DNA of 64,000 bases from JAFDZV01 sp035549015 (lineage in GTDB: Bacteria > Bacteroidota > Ignavibacteria > OLB7): assembly GCA_035549015.1 (NCBI GenBank), contig DASZRW010000135.1, positions 8,571 through 72,570 on the forward strand, read 5' to 3'. The position numbers and the translations under genes are program-made. Below are positions 52,139-61,169 of the stretch, piece after piece. Under the pieces are notes generated by a model. The model made no database searches and was not told where the DNA came from. It saw only the letters and a program-made list of their open reading frames with translations. Position 1 is the first letter of the stretch; each line of letters opens with the position of its first letter.

Positions 52139-53320
52139 ATGAAACTCCAACCCTCGATTCCACACGGCACTCCTCCGGAGATCGAACTGCTCCTGCTGCT
52201 GCTGCGCGCCGATGACGCCGCACGTGCCGGCCGGCTTGTTGCGTCCGGGCCGGACTGGGAGGGGGTTCTTCGTTTCGCGCATCGGCATCGCCTGGTGCCG
52301 ATGCTGCATCACCGGTTGCAGGCGGCCGGCACTCCCGATCTGCCGGATTCGTTCCGGGAGGCCGTGTGCCGGCAGGCGGAGGCGAACGCACGGAACAATC
52401 TGCTTCTGAGCGGCGAGCTGGTCGGTGCGCTCGCGCTGCTCGGCCGCAACGGTGTGAAGGCCCTTCCGCTCAAGGGACCTTTCCTCGCTCAGGAACTGTA
52501 CGGCTCGCTCTCCATGCGCTCCTACAGCGACATCGATCTCCTTGTGCGGGCTGCGGACGCCTCCCGATCGATCGACCTTCTGCGCGGCATCGGCTACCAG
52601 CCGCGGCCGGAACTCACGGCCGCCGCGGAGGCAGCGTATCTCCGCTATGAGTATGATCGCTCCATGGAGAACACGGCCAACGGCGCGCATCTGGAACTGC
52701 ACTGGCGGCTGCTGGAGCGAACGATTGCGTTCCCGCTGAAGGAGGAGGAGCTCTGGGCGCTGCTGCGCGACGGTGCGTTTGCCGGCGCACCGGCAATGGT
52801 TATGCCGGACCATCTGCAGCTTCTATTCCTTGCCGTGCACGGAGCCAAGCACGCCTGGTCCATCCTCGGCTGGACGCTGGACGTGGCAAGGCTTGCAGGG
52901 AGGGAGGGAATGGAGTGGGACCGGCTTCGGGCGCTCGCGCGTGATGGCGGCTGCCGGCGGCTGCTGCATGCAGCGCTGGTGCTTGCCGGCCGGCTCTGGG
53001 GAGTGGAGCTGCCGGAGACATTTGCCGCGGAGGTGATGGCCGATGCTTCCGCCGCCGATATCGCAGAGGGCATCCTCGAGCGCTCCGTCGTGCGCGCGCA
53101 GGAAGCGATCTCCAGCCGGGAGGAGGCGCGCTGCTATCTCTCCATGCGCGAACGCCTTCGCGATCGAATGCGTTTTCGCTGGCTGTGGCTGGTTACTCCC
53201 AATCTCGCGGACCGGCGCGCCTTGCGCTTCCCTGCCTGGCTCTCCTTCCTCTACATCCCAGCCCGCCCCCTTCGCCTTGCATGGCGGGCCTTCGCACGCC
53301 GCGGTGCTTCCTCGCCGTGA
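52139..53320 (+). CDS. nucleotidyltransferase-fold protein (PF14907-like)
   Basis: A 393-aa protein of the uncharacterised nucleotidyltransferase family often found in exopolysaccharide and PqqD-linked loci. It has the leading helices (IELLLLLLRADD), a conserved RLVPMLHHRL stretch, and the NT core VKALPLKGPFLAQELYGSLSMRSYSDIDLLVR, where the two Asp of DIDLLV would bind metal. A HLELHWRLL motif and a LQLLFLAVHGAKHAW segment follow, as in relatives. It may transfer a nucleotide or act as a pseudo-transferase; the substrate is unknown. The ATG at 52139 was chosen as the first start after the promoter box. Confidence 0.78.
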   Translation: MKLQPSIPHGTPPEIELLLLLLRADDAARAGRLVASGPDWEGVLRFAHRHRLVPMLHHRLQAAGTPDLPDSFREAVCRQAEANARNNLLLSGELVGALALLGRNGVKALPLKGPFLAQELYGSLSMRSYSDIDLLVRAADASRSIDLLRGIGYQPRPELTAAAEAAYLRYEYDRSMENTANGAHLELHWRLLERTIAFPLKEEELWALLRDGAFAGAPAMVMPDHLQLLFLAVHGAKHAWSILGWTLDVARLAGREGMEWDRLRALARDGGCRRLLHAALVLAGRLWGVELPETFAAEVMADASAADIAEGILERSVVRAQEAISSREEARCYLSMRERLRDRMRFRWLWLVTPNLADRRALRFPAWLSFLYIPARPLRLAWRAFARRGASSP

Positions 53321-53374
53321 CCGGCGAACCGAATGCGAGCGTGGTGCAGGCAGCGGGCCGGCGAACGCGGCCTC

Positions 53375-53743
53375 TCACTCCATCCGGTCGCGGTACAGCC
53401 GCGCATCGAACAACGTTATCGGGATGATGCCGACGAGATAGGCCAGGAGATCCAGCGGATCGAACGTGGAGCCGAATGCGATGCGGAGGATGCCCTTGAA
53501 CGCCAGACGGTCCGCAAGGTGAAGCATCTGCAGAAATTCCACTGCGAATGCGAAGCCCAGTACGCCGACGGCGATCGAGAGGGAGGAGGCGCGCGAGCCG
53601 ATGCGCACCAGCGAGAAGATGAAGATCACCACCATCACGTCGCCGCCGTATCCCCTGATGAATTCACCGAGAGGGAGGAACGCGATCAGCAGGCCGGGCA
53701 GGAGGGTTGCGAGTGCGACGATGATGGCGGTGCGTCTTGGCAT
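53375..53743 (-). CDS. DUF2809 membrane protein
   Basis: A 122-aa protein with three to four membrane segments (residues about 6-26, 33-48, 52-70, 97-115). The pattern GGDVMVVIFIF, FAVEFLQMLHL and FDPLDLLAYLVGI is that of DUF2809 family proteins. The function is unknown. It converges with the nucleotidyltransferase gene; the stops are about 55 bases apart. Confidence 0.78.
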   Translation of the reverse strand: MPRRTAIIVALATLLPGLLIAFLPLGEFIRGYGGDVMVVIFIFSLVRIGSRASSLSIAVGVLGFAFAVEFLQMLHLADRLAFKGILRIAFGSTFDPLDLLAYLVGIIPITLFDARLYRDRME

Positions 53744-53824
53744 GGAGTGAGGACGGGAGGGAAGGAGGAGTAGGATGTGAACCGTTCCGGCGCCGGCGTC
53801 TGCATCGGAGGTTCGGTGCGTCGT

Positions 53825-53864
53825 GTGAAGGCGGCCCGGAGGTATCTCCCCGGACCGCCTTCAC
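53825..53864 (-). terminator. terminator hairpin of the M16C peptidase gene
   Basis: Perfect 10-bp arms GTGAAGGCGG and CCGCCTTCAC continue, after one mismatch, with CCGG and CCGG. It starts nine bases after the stop codon. No U-tract. Confidence 0.6.
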
Positions 53865-53872
53865 GCTGCGTT

Positions 53873-56800
53873 CTACGGCCGGCTCTCCTCGATGGACTTT
53901 GCATCGGCCGGCATCCAGAAGTCGCGCGGGTAGAGGCGATAGAGCCTGGTGGCTGCCCCCTCCGCGGACTGTAGATACTGCTCGTACAACGCCATCTGCT
54001 TTTCCGGTCCGATCACGAAGAAGATACCGCCGCGCACATCCGCCGCCTTCACGCCGTAGCCCGGGAGCACCTTGCCGTAGACGGAGGGCATCCGGTCGAA
54101 CAGCGCATTGCCGAGTCCGGCCGAGCTGCGGAGCGCGAGGATTCCCTTGCGGAAGTTCCGCACCACCTCCGGCGTTGTGCCGTCCGCCAGATCGCCGGCG
54201 ATTGCCTCGCCGCGCGACTCGTATCCGGATGCCGCGCGCGATTCATCGAACGCGAGCGCGATCGCGTACTCGGCAAGGTTGGTGTCGCGCGGCGCCTTCT
54301 TCAGTTCGTCGATCACGAAGCGGAGCGTCTGCGGCAGCTCCGGGCAGCGTTCGGCATAGTAGGCGAGACGGCCGCTGTTCGGCGAGTTGGACAGGCCGTT
54401 GCTGTAGGCGAGGCCGGCTCCCCAGGTCTTCATGAAGATGCCGTGCGATCCGTGGCCGCTGTACAGCTTGCCGGTGAGAATCTCCAGCAGCGCGTCGCGG
54501 CTGGTGTCGCGATAGGTGGGGGCGGGTGCGGAGTTCAGGAACACACCGCTCGATGTGTTCGGGTTCACAAGGCCAACGAACACCGGCTTCGCGCCCGGCA
54601 TGCGATCCAGAAGCCGGGCATCCACGTAGCGGGAGTTGGAGGCCGGCAGCCGCTGCATCGGCATGGTGGCAAGGCCGCCAAGCAGATCGTTGACGGAGCC
54701 CTGAAGCGCCTGCTGGCTTTCCGTGGAGCCGATCATGAACATCCGCGCCCCTCCGGTCACCAGCAGATGCCTGCGAAGATTGTTCATCTCGTTCAGCGCC
54801 TGCGCCGGCGGCACCAGCAGGTCGTGGCGGATCTCGAGACAGAGGTAGCGCCAGTCGTGCGCCAGCGATGCGTCCGGAATGTCGCCCAGCAGAACGGCGA
54901 GGTCTCCGGCGGCGTCGTGCGCATTGGTCTGTGCACTCCCGGGGAGCTTCGCCATCTCATCCATGTATTCCTTCATCGATGCCGGGAGCGCGGCCGCTGC
55001 CTCCCGGCTGCCGCCGAGCGCCTGGGCCAGCGTGAGCAGGTCCGCGCGCGACGCCCCCTTCGCAGCTTCCGTGAGGTGCGAAAGGAAGCCGGCGATCGCC
55101 CTCCCCTCCGCAGGCGTTCCCGGATCCTTCAACAGCCACCGCAGCCGGTGCGCGTTGTGCGCACGCGTGAGGAACGATTCCGTTGCAAGCATCAGCCCGT
55201 CATCCTGCCAGCGGTAGGCCGCGGCCGGTCCGTTCACCCATCCCTCCTCCGGCCCCTTCATCGTATTGCGCAGGCCGCTCAATGTCTGGTCCACCACGTC
55301 GCGCAGGCGCGGCAGATTCTCCGTGCGCCAGTCCGGATACAGAAGCACGCGCTTCATCCAGGTGATTGCGCGCTTCGACTCCTCCAGGTCGTTCCCGGAG
55401 CCCCGCACAACGATCTCGTGGCGGCCGGTGCGTGCGTTGGTGCTGAACGAGGCGTTCAGACTCAGGATCTCCTCGCGCAGGCGGCCGCTCATCTCGTCGT
55501 ACGGAATCGTCCTGCCGTTCTCGTAGATGCCCGCGCTCGTCATCAGCGTTGGCAGAAGGGAGAGATAGACGTAGTCCTTGTCCGCGACGCCGTTCAACCG
55601 GAGCGCGATGCCGGTGGTTGCGCTGGTCATGTTGTCGAACGTAGAGGCCACCATCGGAACATTGCCGGCCAGCGTCGTGCTCTTGAAGTCCAACTGGTCA
55701 TCCAGCGTCATCGGCGGCGAGTCGATGAACGTCGCGCGCTTCGCGGTTGCCGCAAGCCGTTCGATCTCCGCGGAGCCGGCATCGTAGTCGCTCCGGTACT
55801 TCGCGATGGCGGCCTGATCGTCACCCACGCCGTAGTGCTTCTCCAGGCGTGCAACCTCCGCGTCGATCCTCTCCTTACGCTCCTGCGTCTCCTTTGCCAG
55901 CAGTGCTGCGCTCGGATGTGATGCGCATGCTATCGGAAGCTGGTCCAGCATTCGCCATGCGGCGATCCGGTCGCGCCAGAAATTCTTTCCGTTGTCCAGC
56001 AGCCGCTCGATATCACCCAGCTCGCGATGCAGCGTAACCTGCTTGCTGAAGCCGCTCCGTTCGGCGAGATGATCCAGATGATTCATCCAGGCCGATCCCG
56101 TGCCGCGGAATCCGAAGCCGGGTGGGGTGTTCACGAACTTGGCCAGGTTGCGCCGCTGCTCGATCACACGGTTCCGCATGCGCGCGTTGAACTCCTTCAC
56201 CTCGGGCGAGTTGTCTCCCCAGGAGGCGATCGTCTTCAACTCCTCCATGATGCGCCCGCGTATCGCCTTGATCTTCTCCTCCGTCATGTTCGATTGCGGC
56301 AGGTTATCCAGGCCGATGTACATCGGGGAGCCCTGATCGTCCGAAGCCCAGCCGAACACGCCCTGCGCACCGACATCCATCGAGCGCGTCTTCGTGTCGA
56401 TGAAGACGCGGTAGAGATTGCTTGTCTCGTCGCTCGCAACATTCTGAACGAGGAGCGACTGCAGAAGCTGCTCCTCCGGCGTCAGGTTCAGTTGCGCCGG
56501 CCATGCGAACACCAGCGGCGCCGGCTCCTGCTCGTTGGCCGATGGGTACGGGGCATTGATGATGGTGCCCGGCGCGGCCCCGGACGGCTTCGGCAGGTTC
56601 TTCACCGTCATCACGTTCAACGGCGCCAGCGAGCCCGGCTGCAGCGCATTGAGCATCTGATCGGTGCGGCGCAGGATCTCATCGGTCTTCATCTCCTTCG
56701 GGAACGATCCCACCATGCCCATGTTGTCCAGCCGGTAGTGATCGTGATGGAAGCGGCGGATATCCTCCGGCTGCATCACACGGATTGCAGAGGGAAGGCC

Positions 56801-57496
56801 GCCGGAGACGAAGGTCATCGGATGTCCCTTGCCGTAGGTTGCGATATCCAGCTCGTACCCCAGGTGCGTCCACGGACGCTCGAACGTGCTCACCATCTCG
56901 TTGTACACGGTTCCCTTCTCCTCCAGGCGAAGCCGGGAATCGCCCGGGTTCACCGAGACGCCGAAGTTGCAGACCTCGCGGCGTATCTCTTCATCCGTAT
57001 AGTCCGGATACAGGAGCGCGTTCATCCGCCGTTCGAACTGCTGGTAGAAGACCTCGGAGCCGGCGGAGGTGAAGAAGTCGTAGCAGGTGCGTAACTGCTG
57101 CGTGAATGCGGAGGAGCCGCTCAGCGACATCCCTTCCAGATTCGCCGTGTAGCGTCCGTTGTTCCCCTTGCCGAGCAGCAGATGCTCCTGCGTGTGCGGC
57201 TCACCCATGTCCGATGTGGGAATGCTGTTCACCCAGATGAAGCCCTGCGGCACGGACTGGATCTTCAACAGATCCAGGACGAAGCCGGTGCGGACATGCC
57301 GGAAGCGTGCGCCCATCGGGCGGTCGGCGTCATCGAGATAGAGCGCCTCCGCGCGGAAGCCGTTCAGAACCATGCCCTCCTGAAGGTTGGAGAGCGTGCC
57401 ATCCGCGGTCTGTGCCCGTGCAACCGGCGATGATGCCAGCAGCGAGCCGAACATGAGAGCGGTTGCAAGTCCGGTGTAAAGATGGTGTCGCAGCAT
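53873..57496 (-). CDS. exported M16C zinc metallopeptidase (presequence-protease type)
   Basis: A 1207-aa peptidase of the insulinase/pitrilysin superfamily. The start at ATG 57496 (MLRHHLYTG) is followed by a signal ending SSPVARAQ. The inverted zinc motif HTQEH lies near residue 112, in GEPHTQEHLLLGKG, with the distal Glu probably in GTVYNEMVSTFE. Four alpha/beta domains are expected over this length; the second half has no zinc motif, as in the family. It should degrade peptides in the periplasm. It lies 68 bases downstream of the Cys-rich CWC gene and ends in a strong hairpin. Confidence 0.9.
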   Translation of the reverse strand: MLRHHLYTGLATALMFGSLLASSPVARAQTADGTLSNLQEGMVLNGFRAEALYLDDADRPMGARFRHVRTGFVLDLLKIQSVPQGFIWVNSIPTSDMGEPHTQEHLLLGKGNNGRYTANLEGMSLSGSSAFTQQLRTCYDFFTSAGSEVFYQQFERRMNALLYPDYTDEEIRREVCNFGVSVNPGDSRLRLEEKGTVYNEMVSTFERPWTHLGYELDIATYGKGHPMTFVSGGLPSAIRVMQPEDIRRFHHDHYRLDNMGMVGSFPKEMKTDEILRRTDQMLNALQPGSLAPLNVMTVKNLPKPSGAAPGTIINAPYPSANEQEPAPLVFAWPAQLNLTPEEQLLQSLLVQNVASDETSNLYRVFIDTKTRSMDVGAQGVFGWASDDQGSPMYIGLDNLPQSNMTEEKIKAIRGRIMEELKTIASWGDNSPEVKEFNARMRNRVIEQRRNLAKFVNTPPGFGFRGTGSAWMNHLDHLAERSGFSKQVTLHRELGDIERLLDNGKNFWRDRIAAWRMLDQLPIACASHPSAALLAKETQERKERIDAEVARLEKHYGVGDDQAAIAKYRSDYDAGSAEIERLAATAKRATFIDSPPMTLDDQLDFKSTTLAGNVPMVASTFDNMTSATTGIALRLNGVADKDYVYLSLLPTLMTSAGIYENGRTIPYDEMSGRLREEILSLNASFSTNARTGRHEIVVRGSGNDLEESKRAITWMKRVLLYPDWRTENLPRLRDVVDQTLSGLRNTMKGPEEGWVNGPAAAYRWQDDGLMLATESFLTRAHNAHRLRWLLKDPGTPAEGRAIAGFLSHLTEAAKGASRADLLTLAQALGGSREAAAALPASMKEYMDEMAKLPGSAQTNAHDAAGDLAVLLGDIPDASLAHDWRYLCLEIRHDLLVPPAQALNEMNNLRRHLLVTGGARMFMIGSTESQQALQGSVNDLLGGLATMPMQRLPASNSRYVDARLLDRMPGAKPVFVGLVNPNTSSGVFLNSAPAPTYRDTSRDALLEILTGKLYSGHGSHGIFMKTWGAGLAYSNGLSNSPNSGRLAYYAERCPELPQTLRFVIDELKKAPRDTNLAEYAIALAFDESRAASGYESRGEAIAGDLADGTTPEVVRNFRKGILALRSSAGLGNALFDRMPSVYGKVLPGYGVKAADVRGGIFFVIGPEKQMALYEQYLQSAEGAATRLYRLYPRDFWMPADAKSIEESRP

Positions 57497-57564
57497 GATC
57501 GGATGGATTGAAGTTCCCTGTATCGCGTCCGCACGGCCTGCGGCCGCGGGCCGTGCCGGATGGG

Positions 57565-57804
57565 TTACGGCAGGAACTGTTGGTTGTTCGGGCCGGCGGC
57601 GCAGCGGGCGCATAGGCACGCCCGTCCGCGGGCATCCTCGGGTACGGCCTCCAGCGCTTCGGGAGCGAACGCGGCCGTTTCACACCAGCAGGGCTCGCCG
57701 GCAGCAGCCAGTGCACCGGCGGCGTCGATGGCGCGTGCAGCAATCGTGCAGTGATTGGGGGCCGCGCAGAGCGGGCATCGCGCCGGATCGAACGTCGCTG
57801 GCAT
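57565..57804 (-). CDS. cysteine-rich CWC family protein
   Basis: A 79-aa protein with the Cys-rich CWC pattern: CPLCAAPNHCTIA, PCWCE, then RACLCARCA. Nine Cys residues could bind metal. The ATG at 57804 opens directly before the first Cys cluster; a GTG at 57867 would add 21 residues that look non-conserved. The function of the family is not known. It precedes the M16C gene on the same strand. Confidence 0.75.
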   Translation of the reverse strand: MPATFDPARCPLCAAPNHCTIAARAIDAAGALAAAGEPCWCETAAFAPEALEAVPEDARGRACLCARCAAGPNNQQFLP

Positions 57805-58053
57805 CTGTCCGGAGACCTGTCCTGAACTGGAGATGACGCCCGGAACGCGAGAACGTTCTTTGGGCACGGAAACCGATCAACATAGAGCTTTGCTGCGCGT
57901 CCGGCAAGAACCAGTCGCGGTCCCTGGCGGCTTCCTCATGCGCCGCGTCTTTTGCCGTTAATCAAGAACTGCAGGAGGGCAGGGAGCGATGTTCCGGCAG
58001 GGAGCGGCGCCGGCCGCGGGGAGCGGAGGGGAGAGTCCGCGAAAGCCGGGGAG

Positions 58054-59622
58054 CTATTTGGAGGTGACTGTAAACTCCACGCGCCGGTTCTGCTGCCGCC
58101 CTTCATCGGTTTCGTTGGAGGCCACCGGCCGGGACTTCCCGTAGCCGGCCCAGCCCAGGCGGTCGTTCGCCACCCCCTTCTCGGTCAGATACTGCACCAC
58201 GGCGCGCGCGCGATTCATCGAGAGCGTCATGTTGCTCTGGTCCGATCCGACATTGTCCGTATGTCCGGCGATGTCGATATGCATCGTCGGGTTCTGATCC
58301 ATGAGCTGCACCACGCGGTTCAGTTCCGGGAACGATTCGGGCATCAGCGTCGCCTTGCCGAACTCGAAGAAGATGTTGTTCAACCGGATGGTGCTCCCCA
58401 CCTCGATCGGCACCAGGAAGAGATCCACGGACTGCTCCCGGTACTCCAGCACCTTCGAGAGATCGATGTTCGTGTTGATCGGATAGTAGCCGGGCGCCTC
58501 GCCGCGCACACCGTAGTGGGCGCCCCCCGGGAGCGTGAGCTTGTAGCCCTCCACCGGCGTGGAGTTCGCCACCCCGGCCTCGCGCCCTTCGGGAAGAAAC
58601 TCGTAGCGGATTCGCGCGCTGATTGCCTTCCCGGTCTTCGAGTTGAATGCCTTCCCGGAGATCAGCACCACCGGCTTCGGCTTCACGGCCTGGCGCAGCC
58701 GCACGCGGAAGATATCGGCCATGCCGAAGGAGTTCTTATAGGAGACGAGGTAGGCGTAGTCGCCGGCGGCGGAGATGGTGTAGTAGGCATCGAACGCCGG
58801 CGAGTTGATCGGTGCGCCCAGGTTCACCGGCTCCGACCAGTTGTGCCACGTATCGTCCAGGCGCCGGGCCATGAAGATGTCGTAGTTGCCGAGACCGTGG
58901 TGACCCTTGCTCGCGAAGTAGAGTGTCTGGCCGTCGGCCGCCAGGAACGGGCAGGACTCACCCTCGCTCGTATTCACTGTATGCCCCAGGTTGGTCGGCT
59001 TCGTGAATCGGCCGTTCTCCTGCATGAAGCTCACGTACAGATCCAGATCGCCGTACGTGTCGTCCGCCTGGATGCCGAGCAGGAGCGTCCTGCCGTCGTT
59101 GCAGAGATAGGCGTTGGCGAACTCGCTGGTGTTCACGTAGTCGTCGATCTCGATCGGCGTCGGCTTCGTCCAACCGTCTGCCGTGCGGTGCGAGATCGAG
59201 AAGCCCCGCTCCGTGCTTCCGTCGTCGTTGTATCGATAGTCGAGGAAGAGCGTGTTGCCGTCCGGAAGGATCGAGTTGAGGCCGTTGTATGCCCAGGTGT
59301 TGAGCGGTGCGGGAAGCGGCACCGCCTCGCTCCAGGTGCCGTCCGCTCTGAGCGTGGAGGAGTAGATGTCGAAGTCGCGCTCCATCCCCTTCACCTTGGG
59401 GACTACCTCGCGCTGGAAGTAGAGCGTGCGCCCATCCGGCGAGATCACCGGGCAGAGCTCGCGGAAGACCGTGTTGATGTTCGCGCCGAGATTCTCGAGT
59501 GTGTCGGCGCCTGACCTGTCCGTTGAACGTGGCTGTGCGGCCAGCGGAAGCACGGCGATCGCCATGCTTGCAACGGGAAGCAGACACCATGCGAAGAGTG
59601 AATCGGTGAAGGTTCTGGACAT
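58054..59622 (-). CDS. PD40/WD40-like beta-propeller protein with C-terminal OmpA domain
   Basis: A 522-aa protein with a signal (SLFAWCLLPVASMAIAVLPLAAQ). Four or more propeller repeats are seen: CPVISPDGRTLYFQ, NSILPDGNTLFLDY, CPFLAADGQTLYFASKG and a further one with YYTISAAGDYAYLVSY. A carboxypeptidase-regulatory-like segment (ISGKAFNSKTGKAIS) follows. The C-terminal 110 residues form an OmpA peptidoglycan-binding domain (NNIFFEFGKATLMPESFPEL and HTDNVGSDQSNM). This resembles PorE of the T9SS but lacks the TPR repeats, so identity with PorE is not claimed. It lies 41 bases downstream of a second OmpA-family gene. Confidence 0.85.
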   Translation of the reverse strand: MSRTFTDSLFAWCLLPVASMAIAVLPLAAQPRSTDRSGADTLENLGANINTVFRELCPVISPDGRTLYFQREVVPKVKGMERDFDIYSSTLRADGTWSEAVPLPAPLNTWAYNGLNSILPDGNTLFLDYRYNDDGSTERGFSISHRTADGWTKPTPIEIDDYVNTSEFANAYLCNDGRTLLLGIQADDTYGDLDLYVSFMQENGRFTKPTNLGHTVNTSEGESCPFLAADGQTLYFASKGHHGLGNYDIFMARRLDDTWHNWSEPVNLGAPINSPAFDAYYTISAAGDYAYLVSYKNSFGMADIFRVRLRQAVKPKPVVLISGKAFNSKTGKAISARIRYEFLPEGREAGVANSTPVEGYKLTLPGGAHYGVRGEAPGYYPINTNIDLSKVLEYREQSVDLFLVPIEVGSTIRLNNIFFEFGKATLMPESFPELNRVVQLMDQNPTMHIDIAGHTDNVGSDQSNMTLSMNRARAVVQYLTEKGVANDRLGWAGYGKSRPVASNETDEGRQQNRRVEFTVTSK

Positions 59623-59663
59623 ACTTCAGACGATGTTGAAAGGGTGATCCGGCGTGCGGGACT

Positions 59664-60866
59664 TCAACGGGAGTAGATCACGATGCTGGCGCGGCGATCC
59701 TCCTGCTTCCCCAGCTTCCGCGCCTCCTCGCTCTGATCCGCATAGGCCTCGCCGTAGGACTTCGGGATGATGATCGCCGCCGGGACATTGCGGCTCTTCA
59801 GGTAGGCGGTCACGGTCTCGGCGCGACGCCTGGAGAGCGCGTTGTTCAGGGCCTCGTTGCCGCGCGCATCCGTATAGACCTCGACGAAGACGCCGGAGGG
59901 AGAGGCCGTGGTCAGGAGCGCATCGATTGCCTGTCTTCCGGCGTCGTTCAGATCCGCCTTGCCGAGTTCGAAGTAGACATTGGTCTGGTGCGTCTGGAAT
60001 CCCTCCGCATTGGTGAGCATGGAGAGCTTGCCGGGGCGCGGGAGTCCGTAGTGCGTTGCCACCACGCGCTTCTCACCGGGGGCCAGCGGCTTCACCTCCC
60101 ACTTCAGCAGCAGCCCGCTGTCCGTATAGCTGCCGGAGGCGAGGCTCACATCCCAGGTCACCGAGTGGAGGTAGGGCCAGCGTCCGGCGTAGAGTGCATC
60201 CGGCTTCACGGCCTTCCCCTTGTTCGTCACCAGCACGGCCGCGAGATCGGACATGCTCCCGGGGACGCGATACACCACCACTTCACCCGGGATGTTCCCA
60301 TGTTCGAACGCCGTCTGGTCCGCAAGGCGCCGGCCATCGGCATCCATCTGGCAGGCGTCGTTGTCGTCGATCATCGTGTCGATCAGAAGCGCAAGGCCCA
60401 CGGAGCGTGTGGCGTCTGCCGTGTTGGTCAGTTCGTACTCGATGCGATAGTACTGGCCCCAGCCGCCAACCGGCACATCCTTGAAATCCCTGTCCACCGG
60501 AACAAGGCGCTGCGTGATGTGCACATCGTTGAAGTCGAAGCTGATCTTCGTCTGCGCCGATGCCTCGGCTCCCTTCGTGTAGAGCGTGCCGGTGAGATAC
60601 TGGACGTCGTGCGGGAAGCGGGGAGAGTTGCTCGCGAACTTCCCGTCCACGTTCGCAACGAAGTGCGACGTGGAGTAGGGGACCGGATAGCCGTACATCA
60701 GCCGTTTGTTGCCGGTGCCGATCGTGAAGCGGCCGTCCTCGCCGCTGTTGCGTTGAGGATAGGTTCCGCTATCCTCGTCTCCCGAATTGAGCGTGGCGCA
60801 GCCCGCGACCGAGGTCACGATCAGGGCAAGTGCCAGCAGGCGATGGAGTGGTTGTGGGACCGACAT
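59664..60866 (-). CDS. OmpA-family lipoprotein
   Basis: A 400-aa lipoprotein (signal ends IVTSVAGC). The middle part, residues about 40-270, is beta-rich with SHFVANVDGKFASN and TYPQRNSGEDG-type segments and is of unknown family. The C-terminal OmpA domain begins NVYFELGKADLNDAGRQAID and contains TDARGNEALNNALSRRRAE, as expected for diaminopimelate-binding. It is probably anchored in the outer membrane and bound to peptidoglycan. The two adjacent OmpA genes are likely in one operon. Confidence 0.82.
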   Translation of the reverse strand: MSVPQPLHRLLALALIVTSVAGCATLNSGDEDSGTYPQRNSGEDGRFTIGTGNKRLMYGYPVPYSTSHFVANVDGKFASNSPRFPHDVQYLTGTLYTKGAEASAQTKISFDFNDVHITQRLVPVDRDFKDVPVGGWGQYYRIEYELTNTADATRSVGLALLIDTMIDDNDACQMDADGRRLADQTAFEHGNIPGEVVVYRVPGSMSDLAAVLVTNKGKAVKPDALYAGRWPYLHSVTWDVSLASGSYTDSGLLLKWEVKPLAPGEKRVVATHYGLPRPGKLSMLTNAEGFQTHQTNVYFELGKADLNDAGRQAIDALLTTASPSGVFVEVYTDARGNEALNNALSRRRAETVTAYLKSRNVPAAIIIPKSYGEAYADQSEEARKLGKQEDRRASIVIYSR

Positions 60867-61169
60867 CGGGTACGAATGTTTTCGGTACGGACAGTGAAGG
60901 AAGTGGATTACGCATCGGGGCCGGAGTGCCGCGGGATGGCCTGCCCGGGGCCATCGGGTTCCGCACGCGATGCATCTGTGCGCCGCGAATTTACATCGAA
61001 TGCCGCCGATGCCAAAGGGGATCCCGTGCGGGCGATGGCGCCATTCCCGTCAGCATCTGTCGCTTCGCGATGGTTCTCCTCGCGGGCACTACTCCACCCC
61101 TCGTTGAATGTCGGGCACCCGACCTGTTCCGGATCGGGTGCCCGCGTCAACATCGTGAGGTATGGATGA
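60867..61169. other. intergenic stretch with a terminator
   Basis: No gene seen. It holds the terminator at 61112-61144 and presumably the promoter of the OmpA operon, for which no clear box is visible. Confidence 0.5.
61112..61144 (-). terminator. terminator hairpin after the T9SS cargo gene
   Basis: Perfect 11-bp arms CGGGCACCCGA and TCGGGTGCCCG around an 11-base loop, 26 bases after the stop. Confidence 0.7.
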
